Shown here one piece after another: positions 36,166 to 46,600 of a stretch of DNA of 64,000 nucleotides. This DNA is from JBCCCJ01 sp039029315 (GTDB lineage Bacteria; Bacteroidota; Bacteroidia; J057): the NCBI GenBank assembly GCA_039029315.1, contig JBCCGK010000039.1, positions 29,846 through 93,845 of the forward strand, written 5' to 3'. The notes under the pieces were generated by a model, which saw nothing but the letters and a program-made list of their open reading frames with translations, was not told the origin of the DNA and made no database searches. Each line of letters starts with the position of its first letter. The stretch's first letter is position 1. The position numbers were made by a program, and so were the translations under genes.

Positions 36166-39100
36166 ATGGATCTGGTTAGAATCTATATACTCATTTTCCT
36201 ATTGCTTGTAGAACTAATTGGCACCAAGGGCTTGTATGCCCAAACGATCGATACCAGTGCGTTTGAGACATGGCGGGAGCAAGTGGCCTATTTCAATGAA
36301 TGCAAAGACTATGATAGCGTGCTTGTTTATGCTGAGAAGGTGCGGAGGTTGGCGATAGAGAATCACTTGGATGAGCTACAATTGGAGTTCACTTGTGAGC
36401 AGGTTTTGGCCCACTATCGCGTGTATACCAGATCCAGTGACAAACTATTTAGGCTATTGCAAGAAGCACTTCCTGTTGCGAATCGAATGTTGGAAAGAGG
36501 AGATTCCTCTGTGTGGGTGGTGAAGTCCTTTGAGAGCCTATCTGGTCTCTATTCGTTTCTCCTGAAGGATACATTGGAAAAGACTTACCTGGACAAGGCT
36601 CTGGCAGCAATTCCTTCAGAGAAAGAAGGATTTTCAAAAGTAAAAAGTGAAGTACTTACCAAATTAGGTATTTATCATATTTCCTCTCCTGATCTTGATT
36701 CTGCTACTTACTATCTCGATGTGGCACGTCTATTGATGGCCCCAGAATCTATTGAGTTGTTTCATTGGTATGGCTCAAAAGCCCATTTGGAATTTCAACG
36801 AGAAAATTTTGCTGCAGCTGAACGCTATTACCTGGGGCAAATGTCATTGGTCGAACAACTAAATCAGTATGAGTATAGAGATTTGGTCCTATACCACAAA
36901 CTTGCACATACCAATATTAAATTTGGCGATTATGACAAAGCATTAGGCTACATTGGTCAAGCAAGAAATGGGGTTCGGAAAGACCTCCTCCTGAGCTATG
37001 TCTATCTGAAAGATGAAGATTTCGGAAATGCCTTGCATCATCTCACCTATGCAAAACAAAAAATACATACAGAGAAAGGGTACTTACTCAACTATTTGTC
37101 TTCGACTTATAGTTTACTCGGGGGAGCCTATTTCAAAATGGAGATCCTGGACAGTGCAAAAACCTATTTCCAAAAAACTTTTGATGTCAAAAAAAATAAA
37201 ACCTTTGTAGATTCTCTTTCCCTCCACTATCATTTCGGGAAGATTTATCTTCTCCAGGGCAATTATTCACAAGCCTTGACTCATTTTGATTACGTAAAAC
37301 TCTGCGAAAGATCTCCTGGGGGGAATGTGAACAAAATGGACTCATACATTTGGTACGAACTTCACAAAACCTATTTGAAATTAGCCCACCCTCAAAAAGC
37401 CTTGTCCAGTCTTACCAAAGCAGCCCAAATCCTTCTATCTAGAGAAATTGCCCTTTCAGACTTAGGCGAGATGTCTATCAAGAACATCATTGAACCTCAT
37501 ATTTATTTTTCCTATATCAGTGATTTTGCCAATGTATACATAAGCCTATTTGAGCAACAAAAACATCAGCCTTATCTCGATTCGGCGATGTTCTTTATTG
37601 ACAAAGCCGATCACTTGCTTGATACCCTCCAAATTCAATTTCAGGGAGAATTGGCAAAAAAAGAACTTGGTCAGAATGCCTCTCTCCTCTATATGAGAGC
37701 TGTAAACGTGAGCAAGCTATTCTATCAACAGACGGGTGAGGAAAGATATCTCCAGCGGGCCTTTTATTTTGTAGAAAAAAGTAAATCTTTTCGTTTGTTT
37801 GAAAGTATTCGAGAGTCTGAAGCACGTCAATTCCTCAACGTTCCAGATTCTCTGTTGTTGGAGGAGCAGACATTGCTGAGTGATATTCAATACCAGGAAC
37901 GTCAACTTCAAGCATTCAGGGACAAAGCCAAAGAAAATGTCCAAAAAGGAACGGGTAAACACCTGGGATCTCGAAGAGAGACGAGTAGTCGGATTTTATT
38001 CAAGAAGAAACAAAAATATCAACAGCTATTACGACATTTTGAGACTGAGTATCCTGATTATTTTCTGCAAAAGTATGACCGAAGGACCAAAAGCCTCAAA
38101 GAGGTGCAAAGGGAATGCATCAACACCCAAAGCGCTATGCTCGAATATTTGGTCGAAGACAGTATCGTCTATGTGTTTGTCATTACACCCGACACTGCTT
38201 TGCTACAGCAATTGACCATTCAGATGGACCTTGATTCGAGTATACAGGCACTTCGAGAGAGTTTGTATGCCTATTGGTTGTCAGATTCCCGTTCTGCTTC
38301 TTCCTATTCTACTACTGTTCACAGCTATACTTCTCTTGCCCATCAATTGTATCAAGAAATTATGGCTCCTATTCTTCCTTTTCTGGAAAGGGTTGAGACG
38401 CTGACCATTATCCCGGACGGCACATTGGCTTATTTGCCGTTTGAAGTCCTGTTGACAAAACAGGTTGAGATGCCGCATCATTTTGCCTCCCATCCATACC
38501 TGATCAGACGGTATTCTATCACTTATGGGTTTTCTGCTACCACGCTCTTTCGTGATCATATTCCAAAAAGAGGCAGAAGGAATTGTCTGGCCATTCGGCC
38601 TTCATTTGATCAATCTGAGCAAACATTTGCCAGCATTCGCTCTCGTCGTCGGGACGGGTTTGGGCCGCTGAGATTCAGCAAAGAGGAAACACATTTTCTT
38701 GCACATGCTTTTGAGGCAGATCTCCTGGAAGATAGCATGGCCACCAAAGAACAAGTGATACATGCGCTGAATTCCGGGCAATATGCTGTTATTCATCTTG
38801 CTACCCATGCCAAATCCCATGATGTCTATCCCAAAAAGGCCAAAATTGCCCTGACGGCTATCCTTGATTCCACAGAAGACAATGATTTTTTGAGTTTTTC
38901 CGAAATCTTCAATCTTCGCCTTCAAACAGAAATGGTGGTCTTGAGTGCTTGTGAAACGGGCTTGGGAGAATTCCAAAAAGGGGAGGGAGTGATGAGTTTG
39001 GCGAGAGCCTTTGCCTATGCGGGAGCTCGTTCAGTTGTGACTACCTTATGGAGCGTTGATGATAAAAGTACTGCCCAACTCATGAAGGACTTCTATACGC

Positions 39101-39342
39101 AGTTGGAGGTAGGGGAAAGCAAAGGAAAGGCTCTTCAACAGGCCAAGCTCGCTTATCTTAAGGTCAATGATCACCGTTTCGCCCATCCTTTCTTTTGGGC
39201 TGGGCCAGTGGTGATTGGGGATGGTGGTGCAGTCCTTTTAGGAAAAACCTCCGTTTGGCGAATATGGCTCCTACTGGCTTTAGGCTTTGTGCTTTGCGGC
39301 TTTCTTATTTTCGGGAGCCGATCTCGCAGGCTTTCCCGCTAA
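36166..39342 (+). CDS. CHAT3: secreted TPR-CHAT protease, membrane anchored
   Basis: 1,058 residues. A signal peptide (IYILIFLLLVELIGTKGLYA) precedes QTIDTSAFETWREQVAYFNE. The dyad is His881 (IHLATHAKSHD) and Cys929 (LSACETGLGEF). It is closest to CHAT1 and CHAT2: all three share SMATK(K/E)QV, the SHD-(I/M/V)-YP-(K/R)KAKIALTA segment and the IDTS mature start. The terminal helix lies at ~1027-1047, followed by a short Arg-rich cytoplasmic tail (GSRSRRLSR). It starts 84 nt after CHAT2 and is the last gene before RhsA2, 121 nt on. I saw no clear terminator between CHAT3 and RhsA2, although a T-rich tract is present at 39363-39370. Confidence 0.86.
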   Translation: MDLVRIYILIFLLLVELIGTKGLYAQTIDTSAFETWREQVAYFNECKDYDSVLVYAEKVRRLAIENHLDELQLEFTCEQVLAHYRVYTRSSDKLFRLLQEALPVANRMLERGDSSVWVVKSFESLSGLYSFLLKDTLEKTYLDKALAAIPSEKEGFSKVKSEVLTKLGIYHISSPDLDSATYYLDVARLLMAPESIELFHWYGSKAHLEFQRENFAAAERYYLGQMSLVEQLNQYEYRDLVLYHKLAHTNIKFGDYDKALGYIGQARNGVRKDLLLSYVYLKDEDFGNALHHLTYAKQKIHTEKGYLLNYLSSTYSLLGGAYFKMEILDSAKTYFQKTFDVKKNKTFVDSLSLHYHFGKIYLLQGNYSQALTHFDYVKLCERSPGGNVNKMDSYIWYELHKTYLKLAHPQKALSSLTKAAQILLSREIALSDLGEMSIKNIIEPHIYFSYISDFANVYISLFEQQKHQPYLDSAMFFIDKADHLLDTLQIQFQGELAKKELGQNASLLYMRAVNVSKLFYQQTGEERYLQRAFYFVEKSKSFRLFESIRESEARQFLNVPDSLLLEEQTLLSDIQYQERQLQAFRDKAKENVQKGTGKHLGSRRETSSRILFKKKQKYQQLLRHFETEYPDYFLQKYDRRTKSLKEVQRECINTQSAMLEYLVEDSIVYVFVITPDTALLQQLTIQMDLDSSIQALRESLYAYWLSDSRSASSYSTTVHSYTSLAHQLYQEIMAPILPFLERVETLTIIPDGTLAYLPFEVLLTKQVEMPHHFASHPYLIRRYSITYGFSATTLFRDHIPKRGRRNCLAIRPSFDQSEQTFASIRSRRRDGFGPLRFSKEETHFLAHAFEADLLEDSMATKEQVIHALNSGQYAVIHLATHAKSHDVYPKKAKIALTAILDSTEDNDFLSFSEIFNLRLQTEMVVLSACETGLGEFQKGEGVMSLARAFAYAGARSVVTTLWSVDDKSTAQLMKDFYTQLEVGESKGKALQQAKLAYLKVNDHRFAHPFFWAGPVVIGDGGAVLLGKTSVWRIWLLLALGFVLCGFLIFGSRSRRLSR

Positions 39343-39389
39343 GCTATACGCACAAAACCCTCATTTTTTCTTAAAAAAATCTCCCCTTT

Positions 39390-39420
39390 GTTGACAGTTG
39401 TTCCTCATTCGGGGTCTAAC
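39390..39420 (+). promoter_or_regulatory. Conserved two-block element upstream of RhsA2
   Basis: GTTGAC (39390-39395), 11-nt spacer, ATTCGGGGTCTAAC (39407-39420), ending 43 nt before ATG 39464. It is the sister of the element before RhsA1. Confidence 0.6.
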
Positions 39421-39463
39421 CAAGTGTAATCTATCATTTTCACATTTTTACACTTGTACAACT

Positions 39464-42400
39464 ATGAAACGATTTTATTGGATCGTATGGCTGGTGCCAT
39501 TGATCTGGATTTCTGGGTCCTTATGGGGACAAGTTCTGGAAACATCAGCCATCATTCCGCCATCTCCGGAAGCATCTTCCATCGCAAAGTTCAGTGAGAT
39601 CCCTGTTGGGCATTATACTGGCACCCCCAACATCTCTATTCCCTTATATGAACTTGCGGGCAAATCACTCTCCCTTCCTATTGGGTTGAAATACCATGCA
39701 GGGGGAATCAAAGTAGAGGAAATCGCAAGCAGAGCAGGGCTTGGATGGTCTTTGTTTGCCGGAGGACTCATTTCCAGATCTGTCAGAGGTCTGGCAGATG
39801 AGGAATTATCTTTTGGGGGAAGTGGTTATCTCAATCATGGAAAAGATCTGATTGGGACCATCACAAATCCTGATGTCAGTGTCAGAGAAGATGCCTATCA
39901 GGATATCATCGATAAAGAATTGGACTTTGAACCAGATGCATTCTCTCTCAACACTTCAAACGTTTCTTCACGTTTTTTCATTGAGCAGACGACACAGGAT
40001 TGTCATCTGATTCCATATGCCAATTGGGATATTCAGTTCAATACCAGTCTGATTTCTCAAACGATAGGGACATACATTTCAGACTGGGTGGTCAAAGATG
40101 ATCAGGGCAATACCTACTATTTTGGCAAATCCAAAGACGGAACAAGAGAAGCGATTGAACTGACCTATACATTTGGAAGAAGTACTGGATATGATGCCAG
40201 TCAGCCAGGTACCTTCATCGTTCCTTCTGCCTGGCATCTCATGGATATTGAGTCAGCTGATGGGGACATGATTCATTTTGAATATGAAGAGCATGGATCG
40301 AGTTATTGCCTAAGGACTTCGGCCAACCGCTATCAATTATATGCTTATACTGAATCAGATGTGATTGCAGATAAACCGACTGATCATGAAAATTGGAGGA
40401 GTATCGAACACAAAGGATATAGTATCCAACGAATCTGGAATCAACGATTCGAGGCCGTTTTTGAGACAGATGTACAAGAGCGTCTGGATGTTCCTTCTGG
40501 CGCATCAGGTTGTATCGATCCAAGCGGTACCAACTGTCCAACACTTCCAACGAACAAGGCATTGAAATATCTGACGATCAATAGCTCATCTGGAGACTTG
40601 ATCAAAAAATATGCGTTTCATACGTCTTATTTTTCTACTAGCTATATTCCTCCTGCCTGGGAACCTACATTTTGTCATGATCAGGCTGGGCGGGGATATC
40701 GACTGAGGTTAGACCGTGTTCAGGACATCACAGACCCTGTGAATCCTCTTCCTCCGCATGAATTTGTATACAATTCTACTAAGCTTCCTCATCGTCTATC
40801 CTATGACCAGGATCATTGGGGATACTATAATGCAGCAGGCAACCAAACACACGTTCCTTCCTTGACATACAATTCTCCTTTAGGTCCCTTTATTTTGCCT
40901 GGAGGAAATCGAACATCTCAGGAGACCGCAAGCAAGGCATGTGCGCTTGAGACAATCATCTATCCAACGGGAGGGAGAACTTCTTTTGAATTTGAAAATC
41001 ATCAATACACTGCCGTAGCCAATCATCTGGATGTCAGCATTGATCCTCTGACACCAGGGATTACTCAATTTGCGGGAACAGTCTCCGCTCAGGATGCTTT
41101 AAACAACCAACCGCAGGAGGACATTCTGACTTTGACCATCAATGGTCCTGTCGTTCCTTCATTGGGCCAGGCAGGCAAATTCATCCAGATAGACATCTTT
41201 TCTGCGAATGCCTGCGATCCTTCCCTTATTATGAATGACCCTCCAGATTATGCCTGTGGGGTATCCCTTACCCTGGGGCTTTCCGGTTCCCCTTCAGCGG
41301 ACAATGTCCTGATTTCGAATCAAAATGGAGGCTATGAAAGCGTCATCAAGTTCCTTCCTAATGGAACACATGATCTCAGGTTAATCGTTCTCAATCCCAC
41401 TGATGCTGGCAATTCAGATATTTTCGCCTCCGTAAAGCTCAGTCCAGACCCCAGCCCTCAACCCTGTATCAAACAAGCCGGAGGTCTGAGAATCAAAAGA
41501 ATGATCAGTTCCAGTGATGATGGAAGTTCTCCTGACCTGATTCACAATTACCACTATCGGGAATGGGATGAAAATGAATCAGACTTTTGTTCAAGTGGCG
41601 TTTTGTATCAGTTTCCGAAGTACACTTTCTTTCATAATCTAATCGCACGTAAGTATATCGATCCGCAGGGAGGAACACAGATTTGCACAAATTTCCTTGA
41701 TTCTGAAACTGGAGAGGTGATTGAAGAACTGTGTCTGGATGTAGGAGCGGCAACTTTTACCAAGACAGGAATCAGTACCTATCTGGTCGCGAATCCACAA
41801 TCTCTTCTTCCCTTGACTTATAGTACAGGAACCCCCGTTGAATATAGCCGTGTCGAGATCACAACAGGTGAGTTTGAAAAAGGGGGGAAAGAGGTTTTGA
41901 CTTTTTCTACTTCCAAGGAACATCCAGATCGATTTCATGAAGATTATACGGGAATCTATCCATATCCTCCAGCTACCATTCTCGATTGGAAGCGAGGCTT
42001 GTTGACAAAATCAGAAATCTACAAATATGAGAATAACAGCTATCAGATCCTTCAGGAGACTGAGCATGAATACTTGTTTCATGATGATGATGATCCCATG
42101 TCTAATACGCCGAATCAATACGCCATCCTGGGGGTTGTTGCCAATTGTTTATCAAGAGGCCCTAATATTTACAACACCCAGTGCAATCCCGATGATTGTT
42201 GCAAAGAAGTTGTCTTTTCTCCTTATGAGATATTGACGGAATGGTTCCATTCCAAACAGAGTACCACTCGAGTCTATGACCAATATGATCCAAATCTTTT
42301 CACCGAAACCATTGAATCGTATTCCTATGCCAATCCAGATCATGGCCTGATGACATCAGCCGCTCACACCTCAAGTGATGGCATGGTCTATGAGACTCGA

Positions 42401-43468
42401 TATAAATATCCTCAGGATTATGAATCCCCGTCTTTATTTGATCCTAATTCTAATCCAAGTTTTCACTCAACAATTTCTGTCGGAACCATGCTTACAAAAA
42501 GAATGATGAATACCCCAATCGAGGTACAACAATGGCAAGGAAGTAGCACAGGTACTATGGAGATTACTGGCGGAACCATTACTATTTTTGATGATATTGA
42601 CCAGAGTTCAACAATTGTTATCAAACCTGTGAATACTTTGATATTGGAAACAGAGAGCCCTCTTTCAACTTGGGTGGAAAACAAAAATGGCCCCTTGTTT
42701 CAGGATGTGGTCCCAGACGAACAACAATATCAAACAAGGCAAAAAGTAGGATATGAATCTAGTGGCCTGGTCACAGATGTACAATCCATTCCTGGCGGCA
42801 AACCACAAGCCTTGATATGGACCCCTTATAGTCAACTGGTCCAGGCGCGTGTTACCGGATCTGCTTCTGAAAATGCAGCATATACCAGCTTCGATGTAGG
42901 CATCGAGCCCATCTCAATTCCAGGATCTCCATCGAACGGCAAACGGCTTGATGGGAATTGGGAAATGGTTGGGACAGGCGGCTGGGACCAGTCAGATGCG
43001 CATACAGGGCTGGGGCGATACAATGTCAGTGAAAATAATGAAATCAAAACCAGTGTAAAAGCGGGAGGCACTTATATTCTCTCTTTTTGGACGAGCACGG
43101 ACAAGAATCTGGAAAACGATTTCGATGTTTCTCCTGGTCATACTGTTCTCTCCAATGGAGAAAGGATCGTCAATGGCTGGAAATACTATGAATTAAAGAT
43201 GGATTTATCCGCCAATCAAGAGGTCAAAATCATGGGCAATCAATCTCCATTGACCTATTACAATTGGGTGGACGAATTAAGGTTATATCCCATCGATGCC
43301 CAAATGAGTACCGTCTGTTATGATTCCTCTCTCAGAATCCACACTGAAACCGATGCGAACAACATCAGCACCTACTATTCCTATGATGCGCTGGGCCGAC
43401 TCATAGAGATCAGAGATTTTGAAGGTAATCTCTTACAACAATTCGAATATCAATACCACACCAACTAG
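39464..43468 (+). CDS. RhsA2: secreted Rhs-like protein paired with RhsB2
   Basis: 1,334 residues from ATG 39464 (MKRFYWIVWLVPLIWISGSL), a clear signal peptide ending near LWGQ. The in-frame TTG at 39398 would start inside the conserved upstream element and is rejected. The N-terminal block (LSLPIGLKYHAGGIKVEEIA then SRAGLGWSLFAGGLISRSVR) is the counterpart of that in RhsA1. The middle contains an insertion relative to RhsA1 with a Cys/Pro-rich part (GCIDPSGTNCPTLP, NTQCNPDDCCKE). The C-terminus repeats the beta domain (ENAAYTSFDVG, near ~1,138) and the single YD repeat (YYSYDALGRLIEIRDFEGNL) ending EYQYHTN. The same abrupt end in both RhsA copies shows it is designed and not a truncation. 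RhsB2 starts 204 nt downstream, six times farther than in unit 1. Confidence 0.8.
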   Translation: MKRFYWIVWLVPLIWISGSLWGQVLETSAIIPPSPEASSIAKFSEIPVGHYTGTPNISIPLYELAGKSLSLPIGLKYHAGGIKVEEIASRAGLGWSLFAGGLISRSVRGLADEELSFGGSGYLNHGKDLIGTITNPDVSVREDAYQDIIDKELDFEPDAFSLNTSNVSSRFFIEQTTQDCHLIPYANWDIQFNTSLISQTIGTYISDWVVKDDQGNTYYFGKSKDGTREAIELTYTFGRSTGYDASQPGTFIVPSAWHLMDIESADGDMIHFEYEEHGSSYCLRTSANRYQLYAYTESDVIADKPTDHENWRSIEHKGYSIQRIWNQRFEAVFETDVQERLDVPSGASGCIDPSGTNCPTLPTNKALKYLTINSSSGDLIKKYAFHTSYFSTSYIPPAWEPTFCHDQAGRGYRLRLDRVQDITDPVNPLPPHEFVYNSTKLPHRLSYDQDHWGYYNAAGNQTHVPSLTYNSPLGPFILPGGNRTSQETASKACALETIIYPTGGRTSFEFENHQYTAVANHLDVSIDPLTPGITQFAGTVSAQDALNNQPQEDILTLTINGPVVPSLGQAGKFIQIDIFSANACDPSLIMNDPPDYACGVSLTLGLSGSPSADNVLISNQNGGYESVIKFLPNGTHDLRLIVLNPTDAGNSDIFASVKLSPDPSPQPCIKQAGGLRIKRMISSSDDGSSPDLIHNYHYREWDENESDFCSSGVLYQFPKYTFFHNLIARKYIDPQGGTQICTNFLDSETGEVIEELCLDVGAATFTKTGISTYLVANPQSLLPLTYSTGTPVEYSRVEITTGEFEKGGKEVLTFSTSKEHPDRFHEDYTGIYPYPPATILDWKRGLLTKSEIYKYENNSYQILQETEHEYLFHDDDDPMSNTPNQYAILGVVANCLSRGPNIYNTQCNPDDCCKEVVFSPYEILTEWFHSKQSTTRVYDQYDPNLFTETIESYSYANPDHGLMTSAAHTSSDGMVYETRYKYPQDYESPSLFDPNSNPSFHSTISVGTMLTKRMMNTPIEVQQWQGSSTGTMEITGGTITIFDDIDQSSTIVIKPVNTLILETESPLSTWVENKNGPLFQDVVPDEQQYQTRQKVGYESSGLVTDVQSIPGGKPQALIWTPYSQLVQARVTGSASENAAYTSFDVGIEPISIPGSPSNGKRLDGNWEMVGTGGWDQSDAHTGLGRYNVSENNEIKTSVKAGGTYILSFWTSTDKNLENDFDVSPGHTVLSNGERIVNGWKYYELKMDLSANQEVKIMGNQSPLTYYNWVDELRLYPIDAQMSTVCYDSSLRIHTETDANNISTYYSYDALGRLIEIRDFEGNLLQQFEYQYHTN

Positions 43469-43672
43469 TTGTTCAAGGGGTAAGTTTCTGATAATTAAGT
43501 CGCAGGATTTTTGAGTGTCTACCACGCATTTTTGAGGAAGATAGCTATCTGTCTGACGAAAAAATAAGGCAGTAGGGGCTCAAAATGACCAGGCTTGGGC
43601 TGTCAAGAACTTATGTCTTGAACCACTAGGCTCAACACTCATTTTTCACATAAGTATTAAACCATAGCTGTT

Positions 43673-46600
43673 ATGAAAACACATCCTCATAACTGTCCGG
43701 AATCCTTATGCAGTTTTTTTCAAGGAAAAATCCTGCTCTGGACCCTCATCCTGGCTTTGCTCGTACCCCTACCTGCGATCGCCAAATCTCCGAAACTGTC
43801 ACCTATCCTGGCAGGAAAAGACATCCTCTTTGTTGTAGGCAACACCAACCTTAATCCTGGTGATGGTGATTATGCTGTCAAATCACAACTTGAAACAGTG
43901 CTAGGTCATACTGTGACGCTTTTGGATGACGATGCTGCTTCCATCTCTGCTCTTTCCAATCGAGATCTTATTTTGATTTCGTCAACAGTTAGTTCCAGCA
44001 AACTGGCTGGCAATTTTGGCGATGCGGTTCGAGATGGGAACACTGCGGTCGTGACATGGGAACATGCTTATTATGATGACCTCGACATGTCAGTGTCGGG
44101 AAACATGCAGGAATCGTCCGGTTTTGATCTGGATATTCTGCTTACAGGACATCCACTGATAGGCGAAGCAGGAGCGACAGTAGATGCTTTTTCTGCCACT
44201 GCCATACATGCCGTAGGCAATCCTTCTACTTCAGCAATCCGGGCAGCTTCGCTCCCTTCCGGCAATCTTGTCTACTTTGCTTATGAATCTGGAAGTCAAA
44301 TGATCAGTATGGCTGCTCCAGGAAGGCGGATTGGACTCTTCTTGGGGAATACCAGTGCGAATGATTTGACTGCAAATGGCTGGGCATTATTCAATGGTGC
44401 GATCTGTTGGGCATTGGAGGAGTGCGGAAATACTGCCCCAACAGCCAATCTGATCGCTTTCCCGATTTCCGGTCCTGCTCCGTTGGCTGTCAATTTTGAC
44501 GGATCTTCCTCCACAGATCCACAAAATGATCCTCTCAGCTATGCGTGGGACTTCAACGATGGAGCTACCGCAACAGGCGTCAACACAAGTCATACCTTTC
44601 TGTACCCGGGAAACTATCAGGTGAACCTGACAGTAGATGATGGACAAGGCTTATCTGACCAGAAAAGTGTGACCATTACCGTTAGTGGAAATAGCAACTA
44701 TTCAGCTACCGGAGAACTTCTATACGAACGCTTTGACAATCTCAGCAGCTACAGCTCCATTGCCGATCTCCAATCTCATGCTGCCTATCCAAGTCAGCCA
44801 GACCACAGTCAGGTACTCACAGATTTTGCCAGAATGCCCAATGAGACTGGAGATATGTTTGGGGCGAAGTTGTCCGGGCAATATATTGCCCCACAAACTG
44901 GCACCTACTATTTCGCTATTTCAGCAGATGATATCTCCGAACTATGGTTGAGCACGAATCACAGTCCCGTCGCCAAACAACGCATTGCTTTTAATAATTC
45001 TCCTGTCCCACAGAACAATTATTCCACTTTGAGTAGTCAACTCTCAGGTCCTGTTCAAATGATTGCTGGACATGCATATTATTTGGAGGCCTTAATGGTG
45101 GAAAGCTTTGGTGGACAACACCTTTCTATCCAAATACAATTACCTGATAACAGCGTGCAAGCTCCTGTCAGCACCACAGATTTTGTCCTTCCTGGCACCT
45201 ATCCCCCTCCGCCATCCTCTGTATATGATAACACATTTATGGGCAAATATGGAGAGGAGAATGATGGAGAATACATTGTAACTCAATTGGCAACGGGCAA
45301 TTATCTTGTTCTCGGAGCAGGTCTTGTTGGTGGGAGTGAGCCATTGGCTGCAGGCAATATTCATGGTATAGAACTCGATCCCTATGGCAATCTGATTGAT
45401 GATTTCATCATAGAAGTTCCAGGAATTGACTTTAACAGCAGTCAGACATTCAAGCATGGGTATCAAGTCATGGATGATGGAGATATCGTCTATATGGTTG
45501 AATCAAGTTTTACCGATGGTGCTGGCACCTTCCAGGCATGTGCAACTGGTGTTTTTCGGCTAGATCCCACGGATCGCTCCATAGTCTACAGTCGGGTATT
45601 CAATACGGGCTATTGCCATTTACCAGTTGTCGCGGGCAAATCTATTGGTGGCAACAGTAGTTACTTTCTCACTTCTGGTGGTCAGTTGATCAAGTTGGGT
45701 CCTACGGGAGCGATTTCGCTTTCGCGAGATATCGCCCATCGCTATTTCAAAGCCAGAGATATGATCACCTTCAACAACAATGAGATGATGATCATTGGCG
45801 GATATGCAGAAGCAACGGGCAATCCCATCAATGATACTCGATTGGTCGCGATCAAACTGGATACAAATGGAGAAGATTTGTGGGCAAAAACCTATGAATT
45901 GACCAATGGTGAATCGATTTTCGCCCAAAGCATTGCCACACACAATGATGGGAGCAGCATGATTGCCGGGAAAGTGATCGAGTCTGGTCAGGAAAAACTG
46001 ATGTTGGTCAAACTGGATGCAAGTGGCGCAATCATTTCCAATCAATCTTATGATCTCGGCTTGGCAGGAGAATGGGAGGTACCAGAGATACAAGTGAGTT
46101 CCGACGGTGGATTCATGCTTGCAGGAGGTACGAGTCAGTTAGGCAATGATGGCCTGACACATCCTTTTTTGGCAAAAATCTCGGCATCGGCTCAACTGGA
46201 ATGGTTTCACCTATTTGATACAGGCCTGGGGGAAAGTGCAAGGTTTTACACACTTGAATCTAGCTCGGATGGAGGTTGGATCGCTAGTGGAGGAGAATAT
46301 GCATCAGGTTCAGGAGCGGGTCATGATTTTCCAGGATTTGTAGTAAAAACTGATGGTCAAGGTCGATTGACCGGAGACATTGGCTGTCATGTATCCAGCA
46401 TCGGCTTGAATGCTTTTTCTCAAGGCCAACTTTCATTCCTACCAGCTACAGATTTCAGTTTGGCATTGGGAGCATATAATGCTGCATTTTCTGTCCCTGC
46501 TTCTAACATCATCACCGTCAGCAATACGATCCTACATCCTGCCGACTGGACCATTGAATTGGCAGACAATTGTCCTGCTAATTTACCTGAATGTGAAAAC

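Noticed and set aside
39398..39463. N-terminal extension of RhsA2 from TTG 39398
   Set aside because: It would start inside the conserved promoter-like element and precede a perfect signal peptide at ATG 39464.
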